NCBI GenBank assembly: GCA_949077035.1
Contig: CARUPR010000006.1
Span: 30,862-94,861, forward strand
Direction of reading: 5' to 3'
Length of the DNA: 64,000 bases
From: an uncultured Eubacteriales bacterium
GTDB taxonomy: Bacteria; Bacillota; Clostridia; Christensenellales; UBA1242
Shown here one piece after another: positions 34,081-43,186 of this stretch. Each line of letters opens with the position of its first letter. The first letter of the stretch is position 1. The position numbers and the translations under genes are program-made. A model generated the notes under the pieces. The model searched no databases. It saw only the letters and a program-made list of their open reading frames with translations, and was not told the DNA's origin.

Positions 34081-35880
34081 TTAAAATTCGATAATTTCAT
34101 CTGCAATAGAAAAAACACGTTTATCATGCGAAATGATAATTGCAATTTTATTTTTAGCTTTAAGAGCATTTATTTCATTAAGCAATTTTTCTACATTAGC
34201 TTTATCAAGTTCATTTGTAGGCTCATCAAAAATATAAACATCAGCCTCTTTTGAAATTGCTCTGATAAAATCTATCCTTTTCTTTTCGCCACCTGAAAGA
34301 GTTTTGCTGGTATTCCCTTCATCATATTCACGCTCAACAATTTTTTCCATTCCAAAAAGACTTATAAGCCTATTAGTTTCTTCATTTATTTCATTATAAG
34401 GATATGTTATGTTTTCTTTTATGCTTCTATCAAAAAGAATTGAATCTTGAAACATATAAGAGATTTTTTGTGAATAGTCGAAAAGAGAAGTAAGATGGAA
34501 ATTATCGTTTACAATAATCTCGCCCTTGTCCACTTCTCTCAATCCGCAAAGAGCATTAATAAAAGTTGTTTTACCCTTTCCGCTTCTGCCAGACAGCTGA
34601 TAGACCTTTCCGCTCTCAAAACTCGCATTATAAATTCCTTCAAACTTGCCAATCTTGACATTTAAATTCTTTATATCAATTTTTTGTATATGACAATTAT
34701 TCAATTCTTCATCAAATTCTTTTCCAAGCAATTTTAATTTGCTTTCATCAGCATTTATTTGCTTTAAATTGCAAAGCTTTATAGAAGCATTTAAAATGTC
34801 ACAAATTTGAAAGCCCCACTGTTCTACATAACCTTGCACACTGAAAGAAAGGGTAAAAATCATTGCTATTGAAGAAATGACAGTTTGAGAGTCATTTCTG
34901 ACCACAAATATAGAAACAGCACTTGCAAGCCCTATAAACTCAATAAGTAAAATTGTTATCCAATACCAGAATCCAACCTTTGCCCTGTTTTTATGATGCC
35001 TGAAAAAACGGCGATTTAAAATGGATAAATGTCTTTCTTCTTCCGATTTAGACTTTTGCATTGTAATAAGAGGAAGATTTTGAATTGAAGTCAAAAATTG
35101 ATTTCCTATCTTTGCGTTTGTCGATTCAATCTTATCTACTATCGGATTTTGGATTTTAATTCTGATAAATACACATAAAAGTATCAATGCAATAACTACT
35201 ATATTGCAAATACCAACAAGATAGTCAATTGAAAACAATGTTATACTCATTAAAGCAACGGCGATTAATCTTGTTACCACACTCCAACAAAAGGGCTCTA
35301 AAATTTGGTAAATGCAATCTGTCGCATTTTTTACGATATAATTGACCTCACCATTTGTCCATCCATAATCAAGATTTTTTCGTTCAAGCAACAACATTTC
35401 TTGAGCTTTAATATTGACAACACAAATCATCTTTCTTGCAAAAACATCAACAAGATAATAATTAATCATTCCTATGACCCAAAATACAATCTGGGCACAG
35501 CAAAGGATGAAAACAAGAGGAATAGTTGAAAGACCGGTAAAATCAACAAATAAAAATTTAACCTTTTCTCCTACAAGCTGAGCTAGCACCAAGGATGGAA
35601 TGATATCTTGAAACAACATACAAAAGGCAGAAAAAATAGAAAAAACAAAGATAGAACAAAAGGTAATCTTTTCCTTTTTGCCCATAAAAGTCCATAGTAT
35701 TTTTAAACCTTGAATTATCCCCTTTTTAGATGCTTTATCATCATTTTTGGTATGTTTATTTTGAATTGATTTCTTTTCAGCCAATTCTAAATTTTCTTCT
35801 GTCTTATCTTCTAAGTTTTCTTCTGTCTTATCCTCTAAGATTTCTTCTGTCTTATCCTCTAAGATTTCTTCCTTTATCAT
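34081..35880 (-). CDS. ABC transporter, fused membrane and ATPase domains
   Basis: This 599-residue half-transporter is probably an exporter. After an acidic repeat N-terminus (3-32) come six spans (about 70-345). The ATPase then shows Walker A SGRSGKGKTT (430-439), a Q-loop (FQDS, about 477-480), signature LSGGE (528-532), Walker B DEPT (552-555) and H-loop His585. No partner half-transporter lies next to it, so it may be a homodimer or pair with a distant gene. Substrate is unknown. Confidence 0.88.
   Translation of the reverse strand: MIKEEILEDKTEEILEDKTEENLEDKTEENLELAEKKSIQNKHTKNDDKASKKGIIQGLKILWTFMGKKEKITFCSIFVFSIFSAFCMLFQDIIPSLVLAQLVGEKVKFLFVDFTGLSTIPLVFILCCAQIVFWVIGMINYYLVDVFARKMICVVNIKAQEMLLLERKNLDYGWTNGEVNYIVKNATDCIYQILEPFCWSVVTRLIAVALMSITLFSIDYLVGICNIVVIALILLCVFIRIKIQNPIVDKIESTNAKIGNQFLTSIQNLPLITMQKSKSEEERHLSILNRRFFRHHKNRAKVGFWYWITILLIEFIGLASAVSIFVVRNDSQTVISSIAMIFTLSFSVQGYVEQWGFQICDILNASIKLCNLKQINADESKLKLLGKEFDEELNNCHIQKIDIKNLNVKIGKFEGIYNASFESGKVYQLSGRSGKGKTTFINALCGLREVDKGEIIVNDNFHLTSLFDYSQKISYMFQDSILFDRSIKENITYPYNEINEETNRLISLFGMEKIVEREYDEGNTSKTLSGGEKKRIDFIRAISKEADVYIFDEPTNELDKANVEKLLNEINALKAKNKIAIIISHDKRVFSIADEIIEF
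35796..35870 (-). repeat. 24-bp tandem repeat at the 5' end of the ABC transporter gene
   Basis: Three to four units of 24 bp, each encoding I/N-LEDKTEE, lie directly after the start codon. Two units are identical and the third differs at a few bases. In-frame change in copy number would lengthen or shorten the acidic cytoplasmic N-terminus by 8 residues. Confidence 0.85.
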
Positions 35881-35916
35881 AACTTTCCTTTGTTTTTATT
35901 TAATTTTGCCTTATAT

Positions 35917-35945
35917 ATAATAAACTTTCTTTTGCGTTTTGTCAA
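35917..35945 (-). promoter_or_regulatory. Promoter of the ABC transporter gene
   Basis: TTGACA (35940-35945), 17 bases, TATTAT (35917-35922). Confidence 0.65.
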
Positions 35946-36051
35946 TATTAAATGGTTATTATTGTTGCTTTAAAATAAATATCGCCTTTTAAAATATTAA
36001 TCATTCTATCCAAAAACATTAATATTTTCTTATAAAGTAAAATAAAACAAA

Positions 36052-36079
36052 AAAATACCACCCATTTAGGCAGTATTTT
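36052..36079 (-). terminator. Terminator after the YtxC-like gene
   Basis: An 11-bp stem with two G-T pairs (36052-36062 with 36069-36079), then a T-run on the minus strand. Confidence 0.75.
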
Positions 36080-36084
36080 GCAGG

Positions 36085-36861
36085 TTATAAAATTTGGTTG
36101 ATTTCAAATTTCTTTATGTTTTGATTGCTTGCTTCATTGATAATAATTCTTTCTTCAAAAATCCTTTCCAAAAGATTGATAGCACCTGTCATTTCATTAA
36201 AATATAGATTGATTTTTTGAGGTGATAAATCTATTACTGATGAAACCATGACATCCTCACTGATGAGATTATTGGTAAAATTTTCATTGTCATCAGTATA
36301 GATACGATATCCACCCTTTTCTTTGACAATGCTTATTTCCTCTTCACAAATATCAAGATTATCTACCAAAAATTTTAAAAGGTCAATAAAACTTTCCCTC
36401 GAAATCAAATATTCTTTATTTTCATTTGACAAACTTACAAGCTCTTCCCATTTTATTTGAAGAGATTTAAGTCTAAAATAATAGAAAGATTCAATAAAAA
36501 GATTTTTTTCAAGGACCAAGTTTTTCTTTATGATAAACCTATCTGTTTCCTTATCAAAATTAAGTAATGCCTTTTTAAAAGCACAAATACTTGCCCTATC
36601 AAGTTCTGGCAAAATAAGATATTTGTTTAAAAAATCAGACTTAAACTTGGTGCAAATAATTTCTGTAACCGCATTTGTAAGCACAAGTTTTAATTTATCC
36701 TTATATTCTTCCTTTACAGCAAGCAAAATAAAGATTGTCCCATCTTCTTCATGAGAGGTTACAACACCATCAATAGTAGTAATATAACTAGTCAAAGTAT
36801 TATGCACCTGTTTTGCAATTTCAAAATTTTCAGTCTTAAAGTTTAGAGAAAACTCCCACAT
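36085..36861 (-). CDS. YtxC-like putative sporulation protein
   Basis: This 258-residue soluble protein has no motif tied to a known activity. The middle segment, FIESFYYFRLKSLQIKWEELVSL followed by SRESFIDLLKFLVDNL (read in parts), resembles YtxC. YtxC is a family of sporulating Firmicutes with a gene close to thrS in B. subtilis, and here too it lies two genes upstream of thrS. The last third is a mixed alpha/beta region. The family assignment is from memory of pattern and synteny; an alternative is an unrelated clostridial protein. Confidence 0.55.
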   Translation of the reverse strand: MWEFSLNFKTENFEIAKQVHNTLTSYITTIDGVVTSHEEDGTIFILLAVKEEYKDKLKLVLTNAVTEIICTKFKSDFLNKYLILPELDRASICAFKKALLNFDKETDRFIIKKNLVLEKNLFIESFYYFRLKSLQIKWEELVSLSNENKEYLISRESFIDLLKFLVDNLDICEEEISIVKEKGGYRIYTDDNENFTNNLISEDVMVSSVIDLSPQKINLYFNEMTGAINLLERIFEERIIINEASNQNIKKFEINQIL

Positions 36862-36937
36862 AGAAACTCCTTTTCATCAATATTCTATGCAAGCTTCTCA
36901 AAAATACACTAAGAAAATAAAAAATAAAAGAAATAAT

Positions 36938-36967
36938 TTGACAAATAATAAGAAATGGTGTTAATAA
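36938..36967 (+). promoter_or_regulatory. Promoter of the lipoprotein gene
   Basis: TTGACA (36938-36943), then TTAATA at 17 bases or TAATAT at 18 bases, about 20 bases before the ATG. Confidence 0.5.
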
Positions 36968-36986
36968 TATTAATAAGGTGGTAAAA

Positions 36987-37733
36987 ATGAAGAAGTTTTT
37001 TAAAGTTTTTATGTTGATTTTATGCTTAAGCCCAATTTTACTATTGACAGCTTGCAAAAGTCCTGAAACTTATTTGATAAAGGCTGGCACAAGCGATACT
37101 GAGCTTGGATATTTCCAAGGTGCAATTAATAAGGAAATGGAAGAAGGCTCAAAAGTGACTCTTGTTGCAAAAGAATTAAGACCAGAAACCAACCCTTTTA
37201 TTTGTTGGGTAAAAGACTATAACAGCATCGCATCAACTTCAAAAAATTTGACATTAACTTATAACAAACAAACCGCAGGTCACTATACAGCCGTTTTTGC
37301 AGATAGCAATTCTGGAATGAGATTTGTTTCACTATCAAATATTCAATTTGAAAGTGAAAATTATTCTTCAGCAGAATATCAAATTTCTTCTGCATTAACC
37401 TCTGCCGGAAGTGATAATTATAAAAATTTTTCAAAAGGAAAAATTGAAGTAAACAACGAAATTAAGACAGATAATAAAAATATAGTTTATTTAGGCGGTG
37501 CTAGTTCTGCAAACAATTACAATGAATATAAGTTTAAAGTAAAAGTCAAAATGATAACTGCTCAAAATATTCAAAATGAATATGAATTTGAAATTAATAC
37601 TCTCTTAAATTACAAATCTTTTGATAATGAAGGAAAATGTATTTTAAAACAAAATGTTGAAGCTATAAATACAACACTTTCTCTCACCTTTACAAAACTT
37701 AACCCTTCTATGTTTTCTAACAATGCAAATTAA
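36987..37733 (+). CDS. Predicted lipoprotein of unknown function
   Basis: This is a secreted, lipid-anchored protein of 248 residues. A classic lipoprotein signal runs MKKFFKVFMLILC to LLLTAC, with the lipobox Cys at residue 23. The mature part looks beta-rich with Ig-like features and no Cys. The frame opens at a GTG (36978), but that codon lies within AAGGTGG, so the ATG at 36987 is the start. One of the three plus-strand genes in the window. No homologue comes to mind. Confidence 0.75.
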   Translation: MKKFFKVFMLILCLSPILLLTACKSPETYLIKAGTSDTELGYFQGAINKEMEEGSKVTLVAKELRPETNPFICWVKDYNSIASTSKNLTLTYNKQTAGHYTAVFADSNSGMRFVSLSNIQFESENYSSAEYQISSALTSAGSDNYKNFSKGKIEVNNEIKTDNKNIVYLGGASSANNYNEYKFKVKVKMITAQNIQNEYEFEINTLLNYKSFDNEGKCILKQNVEAINTTLSLTFTKLNPSMFSNNAN

Positions 37734-37767
37734 TTATAAAACAAAATCTTAAAATGTTTATCAAAAA

Positions 37768-37793
37768 AAATCCACAACTGATATTGTGGATTT
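37768..37793. terminator. Bidirectional terminator between convergent genes
   Basis: A 10-bp stem, AAATCCACAA (37768-37777) with TTGTGGATTT (37784-37793), with A-run before and T-run after. It serves both the plus-strand lipoprotein and the minus-strand small protein. Confidence 0.8.
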
Positions 37794-37808
37794 CTTTTAA
37801 GCTGAAAA

Positions 37809-37979
37809 CTATTTGCAATTTTTTGCAGTTGAACTTGTTTTTGAGCTAGTTTTAGAGCTTGTTTTTGAACTACAGCCCTTTGTAGCTTCGTTTGAAGCTT
37901 CTACATTCTTAGCAGTTTTAGTAGCCTTTGTTGACTTTCCGCTTTTCTTAGATGAAGCTTTTGAATTTTTACCAAACAT
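37809..37979 (-). CDS. Small Ser/Lys/Thr-rich protein, 56 residues
   Basis: I read a 56-codon gene on the minus strand, ATG at 37979 and TAG at 37809. The ribosome site TAGGAGGTGAAAAC is among the strongest in the window, and a terminator follows. The product starts MFGKNSKASSKK, is basic, and holds three SSKT repeats near its end with two Cys (C36, C55). It has almost no hydrophobic residues, so it is probably disordered. The high positive charge and small size recall nucleic-acid binding or spore-associated small proteins, but there is no family match I can name. Confidence 0.7.
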   Translation of the reverse strand: MFGKNSKASSKKSGKSTKATKTAKNVEASNEATKGCSSKTSSKTSSKTSSTAKNCK

Positions 37980-38140
37980 AGTTTTCACCTCCTATATTTC
38001 AAGGCTGATTGCCTTGTAATATTATGTTGTCAAATTTTAAGAATTTTATACTATAAAAATTAAAATGTTTTATTTTTTGTTACATTTTTCGACAATTAAA
38101 ATAAATTTGTAATTTAAAATAAAGCAATATTCATTTTTAT

Positions 38141-38180
38141 AAAAGAAAACCCTCACTTTGCCCGTTTCTATCTTGTGTTT
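38141..38180 (-). repeat. Dispersed intergenic repeat, copy B (in a 347-base gap)
   Basis: This is the second copy of the repeat described at 12175. It lies in the 37980-38326 gap, just beyond the terminator of the DUF1292 gene. The same gap holds a CAAGGC/GCCTTG hairpin (38000-38016) beside the ribosome site of the small protein. The rest is AT-rich with no gene. Confidence 0.4.
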
Positions 38181-38260
38181 ATTGGTTTATTCATGCCATT
38201 ATTGTGTGCAAAAAAATCGACAAGGACAATTAAAATAATATTTTATAATCTTGGTCAAAA

Positions 38261-38305
38261 AAAGACAACATAAAATCAACTCATCAAGAGAATTATGTTG
38301 TCTTT
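38261..38305 (-). terminator. Terminator after the DUF1292 gene
   Basis: A perfect 13-bp stem, 38261-38273 with 38293-38305, and a T-run on the minus strand. Confidence 0.85.
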
Positions 38306-38326
38306 AAAAATCAAATTTAATATATA

Positions 38327-38716
38327 TTATTTTTTACCAGCTTTCTTTTTGCCAGCTTTTGGAGCTTCTTCTTTGCTTTCTTTACGAGCTTCTTCAAGAA
38401 GGTCATAATATTTATCAAATACTGCAATAGCGATTTCTTCATCTTCTTCAATTCTGATAATAGAATTTCCTTCATCATCAGTATCAACTAAGAATACAAT
38501 AGCTTCGTCATCACCAATACCTTCGATTTTATCAAGTGGCTTCAACACGCAGTAAAGTCTTTTTTCTTTCTTTACTTCAAAAGGTATAACAGCAACTTGT
38601 TCAAAAGTGATTTGTTTTTCATTTTCATCCATAAGAACAATTGGTTCTTTGTTTTCTTGGTCGAGTAAAACATCGAGAAGATCTAATTGCACTTCATTTT
38701 TTTCATTATTTTCCAT
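38327..38716 (-). CDS. DUF1292 family protein (YrzB-like)
   Basis: This 129-residue acidic protein has the DUF1292 pattern: VLMDENEKQITFEQVAVIPF, then RLYCVLKPLD and VFLVDTDDEGNSIIRIEEDEE, read in parts. It ends in a short basic tail, KAGKKKAGKK. Function is unknown. It follows ruvX by three bases, matching the ruvX-yrzB order common in Firmicutes. Confidence 0.85.
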   Translation of the reverse strand: MENNEKNEVQLDLLDVLLDQENKEPIVLMDENEKQITFEQVAVIPFEVKKEKRLYCVLKPLDKIEGIGDDEAIVFLVDTDDEGNSIIRIEEDEEIAIAVFDKYYDLLEEARKESKEEAPKAGKKKAGKK

Positions 38717-38719
38717 AAT

Positions 38720-39142
38720 TTATCCCCTTTTATTGTTAATGTAAGTTTGCAAAATAATCTGAGCTGAAATTTTATCAATGAGTTCCTTTCGCTTTTCCCT
38801 TCGAACACCGCTTGCAATCAAAATATCTTCAGCTTCTGCCGAGGTTAAGCGCTCATCAATATATACAACTTTGACATTTGAAAGTTTTGAAAGTTTATCA
38901 CCAAAATTTCGATGAATTAATGCTCTTTCGCCTTCTGTGCCATCCATATTTAATGGAAGACCCATAGCAATTTCATCAACATCATATTCTTTAATTAAAT
39001 TAATAATATGATTGATAGCATCATCTTCGCCAATATTCTTGTAAACTTCAAAAGGACTTGAGATAATACACAAAGCATCCGATAAAGCGATACCTATGCG
39101 TTTATCACCATAATCAATCCCCATCTTTCTATGATATTGCAT
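38720..39142 (-). CDS. ruvX: Putative pre-16S rRNA nuclease / RuvX (YqgF)
   Basis: This 140-residue RNase H-like protein starts MGIDYGDKRIGIALSDA (after a short leader MQYHRK), with catalytic Asp in GIDYGDKR and the later DERLTSAEAE motif. Family members process the 16S 5' end and act as Holliday junction resolvase relatives. Located with DUF1292 as usual. Confidence 0.92.
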   Translation of the reverse strand: MQYHRKMGIDYGDKRIGIALSDALCIISSPFEVYKNIGEDDAINHIINLIKEYDVDEIAMGLPLNMDGTEGERALIHRNFGDKLSKLSNVKVVYIDERLTSAEAEDILIASGVRREKRKELIDKISAQIILQTYINNKRG

Positions 39143-39235
39143 TACATCTCCAAAATAATTATATATTATTTAATCAAAATAAGTCAAATAAAAAACATCT
39201 TTTTAAAAAATTTTTTAATTTATAAATTTTTATGT

Positions 39236-41731
39236 CTATTTACAATCAAAAAGAGTTTTACCTTTTCCTATTGAAATGTCAAGTCTGACTTTTAAATCAA
39301 CCACCTTTTCCATCTCATCCTTTAAAATTTTAACCACCTTTTCTTCTTCACCTGGATAGGTGTCGATAATAAGTTCGTCATGAATTTGAAGTATGAGTTG
39401 ACTTTTAAGAGATTCTTTTTCAATTCTATCATCAACTCTAAGCATAGCCATTTTTATTATATCGGAAGCAGTGCCCTGAAGTGGCATATTCATAGCAACC
39501 CTTTCGCCAAAAGTTTTTGTAATATATTTTGATGAGGCAAGTTCTGGTATCTGCCTTATTCTACCAAATTTTGTAATAGCATAGCCATTTTTATGGGCCT
39601 TGACAATATTTTCATCCATATACTGTTTTACCTTTGGATATTTATTAAAATAAGCATCAATAAAGTCTTTAGCCATAGCTCTTGAAGATTTTATATTTTG
39701 AGAAAGGCCATAATCGCTTATGCCATAGATTATGCCAAAATTGACAGCTTTGGCATCCCTTCTTTCATTTTCATTCACCTCGCTTAAAGGTTTTCTAAAA
39801 ATAAGCGAAGCTGTAAGAGCATGAATATCGTCACCTTTATTAAAAGCATCAATCAATTTTTCTTCATCTGACATATCCGCCAAAAGTCTTAATTCAATTT
39901 GATTATAATCGGCTGAGATAATGTTTCCATTTTCAAACTTGGAAATAAATATCTTTCTTAAAACCTTGCCTTCATCTCCTCTTGTAGGTATATTTTGAAG
40001 ATTTGGTTCACTGCTTGAAAGCCTTCCTGTGCTTGTCAATGTTTGATTAAATGTTGTATGGATTATATTGCCTTGCTTTGCACAAATTTCTTTATAAACT
40101 TCAATATAAGTATTTAAAAGTTTTGAATACTTTCTGTAATTTAAAATATTGTTTACAATTGGAATAAATTTTAATTCCTCCAAAACAGCAGCCCTTGTCG
40201 ACTGTTTTTTATTGTTATAAGCTTCTATTCCCAATTTTTCAAAAAGAATATAAGCCACCTGTTTTGGTGAATTGATATTAAATTCTTCACCTGCCTCAAC
40301 AAAAATCTCTTTTGTCAAACTTTCAATTTTTTCTTGAAATTCTTTCTCTATTTCAACAAGCTTGTTTTCATTGATTTTAAAACCACGTTCTTCCATTTTA
40401 AAAAGAAGTTCTATAAGCGGATATTCAATATTCTCGTATACAAAATTTAAATTTTTTGAAGCAATAAGTTTCTCAAGTTCATTCTTTTTTGTTATATAAT
40501 TTTCTATAGATAAATTAAGTATGTTGCTATTAAGCCCAGCATTTACCAAATAATCGGCAAGAGATAAATCAAAGTAGTTGTTTAAATCAATATTTTGTTG
40601 TTTTAAAATATGTTTATCACTTTTTGAAGATTTTGTGATTTTCACTATTGATTTATCTTCAAAAATTTTTTTAAAATTTTGACAAAGTTCTTCTATAGTC
40701 AAAGGAGTGTCAAAAAGTGTGAACTTTTTTTCTAAATAATAAATTTTATCATCAATAAAAAACTCAAGATTATTTAAATCATAACAAAATATTTTATTAA
40801 CAAAAGTCAAGCTTTTTAAAGTTTGTAAATCAAGTTTTATCTTTTCAATTTCAACTATTTTTTCAGTTTCAAAATCACCCTTAAAAATTGATTGATTTTT
40901 TAATATTGAAGTAAAATTCCATTCTTGACAAAATTTATAAAGTTTTTCTTCAAAAGGAAAATTAAACGACATTTCTTCCAGTTTTATTTCAAATTTGCAA
41001 TCTCTTTTAATGGTTGCAAGTGTCCTTGACATAAAGGCATCATCTCTGCCTAGTTCAAGTTTTTCTTTAAGTTTTCCTTTCATTTCTTCAATATTGTTGT
41101 AAATATTGTCGATATTTTCATATTTTTCCAAAAGAGTTAAAGCTGTTTTTTCACCAACGCCTTTCACACCAGGGATGTTGTCAGAGCTATCACCCATTAA
41201 TCCCTTCAATTCAATAATTTGATTTGGTCTTAAATTGAAAAGTTCTTTCAATCGTTTTTCATCAACTTTATCAACCTCAGTTACACCCTTTTTGGTAAGC
41301 CATACACAAGTTTTTTCATCTATTAATTGCAATAAATCTCTATCCCCAGAAAGGATGATTTTTTGTGCATCAAATTCTTTTGAAATAGTCCCGATAATAT
41401 CATCAGCTTCTATTCCGGCAATTTCTAAATACTTTATATTCATACAATCAAGCATTTCTTTGATTATAGGAAACTGAGATATAAGCTCTGTTGGAGATGG
41501 CTTTCTTTGCATTTTATATTCACTATAAATCTCATTTCTAAAGGTTTTTCTAGCATGGTCAAAAGCCACCAACACCTTTGAAGGTTTTTCTTCCTGCAAA
41601 AGCTTAATAAGTATATTGGCAAAACCATAAACTGCACCTGAAGGTTTCCCTTCATGATTTGAAAGAAAAGGCAGAGCATAAAATGCTCTGTTCGCGATGC
41701 TATTTCCATCTATAATTAAAAGTTTTTCCAT
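39236..41731 (-). CDS. polA: DNA polymerase I, proofreading domain degenerate
   Basis: This 831-residue family A polymerase fills gaps and removes RNA primers. The 5' nuclease domain (about 1-290) has DGNSIANRAFYAL and SGDRDLLQLI. The central 3'-5' exonuclease-like region (about 310-460) lacks the DxE and other catalytic acids. The polymerase has motif A (SADYNQIELRLLA), motif B (RRDAKAVNFGIIYG) and motif C (QIHDELI). Loss of proofreading is known from Bacillus and Taq-type enzymes. Monocistronic. Confidence 0.97.
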   Translation of the reverse strand: MEKLLIIDGNSIANRAFYALPFLSNHEGKPSGAVYGFANILIKLLQEEKPSKVLVAFDHARKTFRNEIYSEYKMQRKPSPTELISQFPIIKEMLDCMNIKYLEIAGIEADDIIGTISKEFDAQKIILSGDRDLLQLIDEKTCVWLTKKGVTEVDKVDEKRLKELFNLRPNQIIELKGLMGDSSDNIPGVKGVGEKTALTLLEKYENIDNIYNNIEEMKGKLKEKLELGRDDAFMSRTLATIKRDCKFEIKLEEMSFNFPFEEKLYKFCQEWNFTSILKNQSIFKGDFETEKIVEIEKIKLDLQTLKSLTFVNKIFCYDLNNLEFFIDDKIYYLEKKFTLFDTPLTIEELCQNFKKIFEDKSIVKITKSSKSDKHILKQQNIDLNNYFDLSLADYLVNAGLNSNILNLSIENYITKKNELEKLIASKNLNFVYENIEYPLIELLFKMEERGFKINENKLVEIEKEFQEKIESLTKEIFVEAGEEFNINSPKQVAYILFEKLGIEAYNNKKQSTRAAVLEELKFIPIVNNILNYRKYSKLLNTYIEVYKEICAKQGNIIHTTFNQTLTSTGRLSSSEPNLQNIPTRGDEGKVLRKIFISKFENGNIISADYNQIELRLLADMSDEEKLIDAFNKGDDIHALTASLIFRKPLSEVNENERRDAKAVNFGIIYGISDYGLSQNIKSSRAMAKDFIDAYFNKYPKVKQYMDENIVKAHKNGYAITKFGRIRQIPELASSKYITKTFGERVAMNMPLQGTASDIIKMAMLRVDDRIEKESLKSQLILQIHDELIIDTYPGEEEKVVKILKDEMEKVVDLKVRLDISIGKGKTLFDCK

Positions 41732-41826
41732 TTCAGCTCCCCTTCCTTAAGACCAAAAAAGTAAAGAAATAATAATAAAATTCAACAAAAATCAAACACA
41801 AAAACAAAGTAAACAAAAAGCAGTTT

Positions 41827-42150
41827 TTATTTTAAGAATGACAATAAAGAACTAATCATAGTTTTATTGTCTGATGCTATTTTCAACAACTTTCTAAATA
41901 CATCAGGCATTGCAATTGTAAGTATCAAAAGCACAACCATTACAACAAGCAATATGAAGAAAACAATTTTAAGCGGATTACCAAAAAAGTTGACTGCAGC
42001 ATATAAAAGTGCAATTCCAAGTCCGCCATAAATTGCGATATAATTAAATATTGGGTCTAATGTTTGAATACCATAAATATTTACATAGCATAAAAATCCT
42101 ATATAAACAATTGTTAGCAATGCAAGAATAAAATAAACTATTGATTTCAT
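41827..42150 (-). CDS. Small membrane protein of unknown function
   Basis: This 107-residue protein has three hydrophobic spans (about 4-25, 35-58, 61-85) and a short cytoplasmic or external tail. I do not recognise it. It lies 15 bases after the E2-like acyltransferase gene, so the two are probably co-transcribed with rarA. Confidence 0.6.
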   Translation of the reverse strand: MKSIVYFILALLTIVYIGFLCYVNIYGIQTLDPIFNYIAIYGGLGIALLYAAVNFFGNPLKIVFFILLVVMVVLLILTIAMPDVFRKLLKIASDNKTMISSLLSFLK

Positions 42151-42165
42151 ATTTCACTTCCTTTT

Positions 42166-43185
42166 TTAAATGTTTTCCTGTTCACTTAATTGATTTTTCT
42201 TCATTTTGTTGTCATGTTTGATTTTGTTTACCAAAGGTTTAATCTTTTTTGGTTTATCCTTTGATTTCTTTTCTTTTGTCTTTTTTTGTTTTGTTTTTTT
42301 AGTCTTTTTCGCTTTCTTTTTGAAAAGTCTTTTAGGAATAGTTCCGTCATCAGGCATTTTTTCGTTTAATGTTTCTGGGTTTGAAAGTAAAACTTTGCAA
42401 AGCTTCAATGTTCTGCCCATATAAAATCCGTCAGCAATTCTTTCATCAAGAGAAAACTTTAATGTCAAAAACTTGCCTATTTTAAGTTCTTTATTATTTT
42501 CAACATAAGGTTTCATAGTTTCTTTACCCATTGCAACAAACATAGATGTAGTTCCAAAATTATAAAGATGATGATAGATTGAAGGAAGTTTTATTGACTT
42601 TAAATTTGTCACAAAACAACTTGTATGAAAAGGACTTGCTTTAATAAGGCTTTTTGGCATCATACCATGTTTATCAAGCCATCTAATGAAAGCCATAGCC
42701 CATCTAAAAAGAAAATCAGGAAGCTTGCAAAATTTCCCTGCAACCTTTGTTGTCTTATGCACTTCTTCTGGTTTTAAGTTGTTTGCTATTTCTTCATCAA
42801 GCATATTTTTAATTTCTTCCAAACTCTCTTTACCGGTAAAGTGTAATTTAAGTGTAATGTCTTCACCTTCATCTTCAAGTTTTTTCTTTATATCCATAGA
42901 GATACTGATATAATTTCTTTGATAAGTTGTCCCCCTAATCAAAAATCGATTCATTTTTTTTCTAGTATAAAGCACTCTTACCAAAGTTGCAAAAAGAATA
43001 TGTGTATATGTATAATGTCTTCCATTTCTTCTTTCTTTCATTATAAATTCATCAATAGGCCCACATGGAATATCAATCTCAACAAGATTTACTGCATCAA
43101 TTCTTTGCGGCATGAAAAAAGGGCCAGCCTTTTCAATTATATTCATATCTTTGACTTTTTTTCCGTCACTTCTTAAACCAAACAT
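42166..43185 (-). CDS. E2-like (2-oxoacid dehydrogenase acyltransferase) domain protein, catalytic His replaced
   Basis: A stand-alone E2/CAT-fold domain of about 280 residues without lipoyl or E1-binding domains, followed by a Lys-rich tail (about 285-335). The SCFVTNLKSIKLPSIYHHLYNFG-type strand and loop (around 189-211) and the end motif SLDERIADG (245-253) fit the fold. True enzymes have DHRxxDG or HHxxxDG; here Glu248 takes the place of the catalytic His. The Asp-Gly is kept. It could be a non-catalytic scaffold or use another mechanism. It is next to rarA. Confidence 0.7.
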   Translation of the reverse strand: MFGLRSDGKKVKDMNIIEKAGPFFMPQRIDAVNLVEIDIPCGPIDEFIMKERRNGRHYTYTHILFATLVRVLYTRKKMNRFLIRGTTYQRNYISISMDIKKKLEDEGEDITLKLHFTGKESLEEIKNMLDEEIANNLKPEEVHKTTKVAGKFCKLPDFLFRWAMAFIRWLDKHGMMPKSLIKASPFHTSCFVTNLKSIKLPSIYHHLYNFGTTSMFVAMGKETMKPYVENNKELKIGKFLTLKFSLDERIADGFYMGRTLKLCKVLLSNPETLNEKMPDDGTIPKRLFKKKAKKTKKTKQKKTKEKKSKDKPKKIKPLVNKIKHDNKMKKNQLSEQENI

Positions 43186-43186
43186 T

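Noticed and set aside
35796..35870. 24-bp repeats considered as a CRISPR or regulatory array
   Set aside because: Units are directly adjacent without spacers and keep the reading frame; they are coding repeats.
38000..38016. CAAGGC/GCCTTG hairpin considered as a terminator
   Set aside because: No T-run follows on either strand; it lies next to a ribosome site instead.
37977..38060. CATAATA-like sequence before the small Ser/Lys/Thr-rich gene considered as a sigma-G or sigma-K promoter
   Set aside because: No matching -35 element at an acceptable distance was found.
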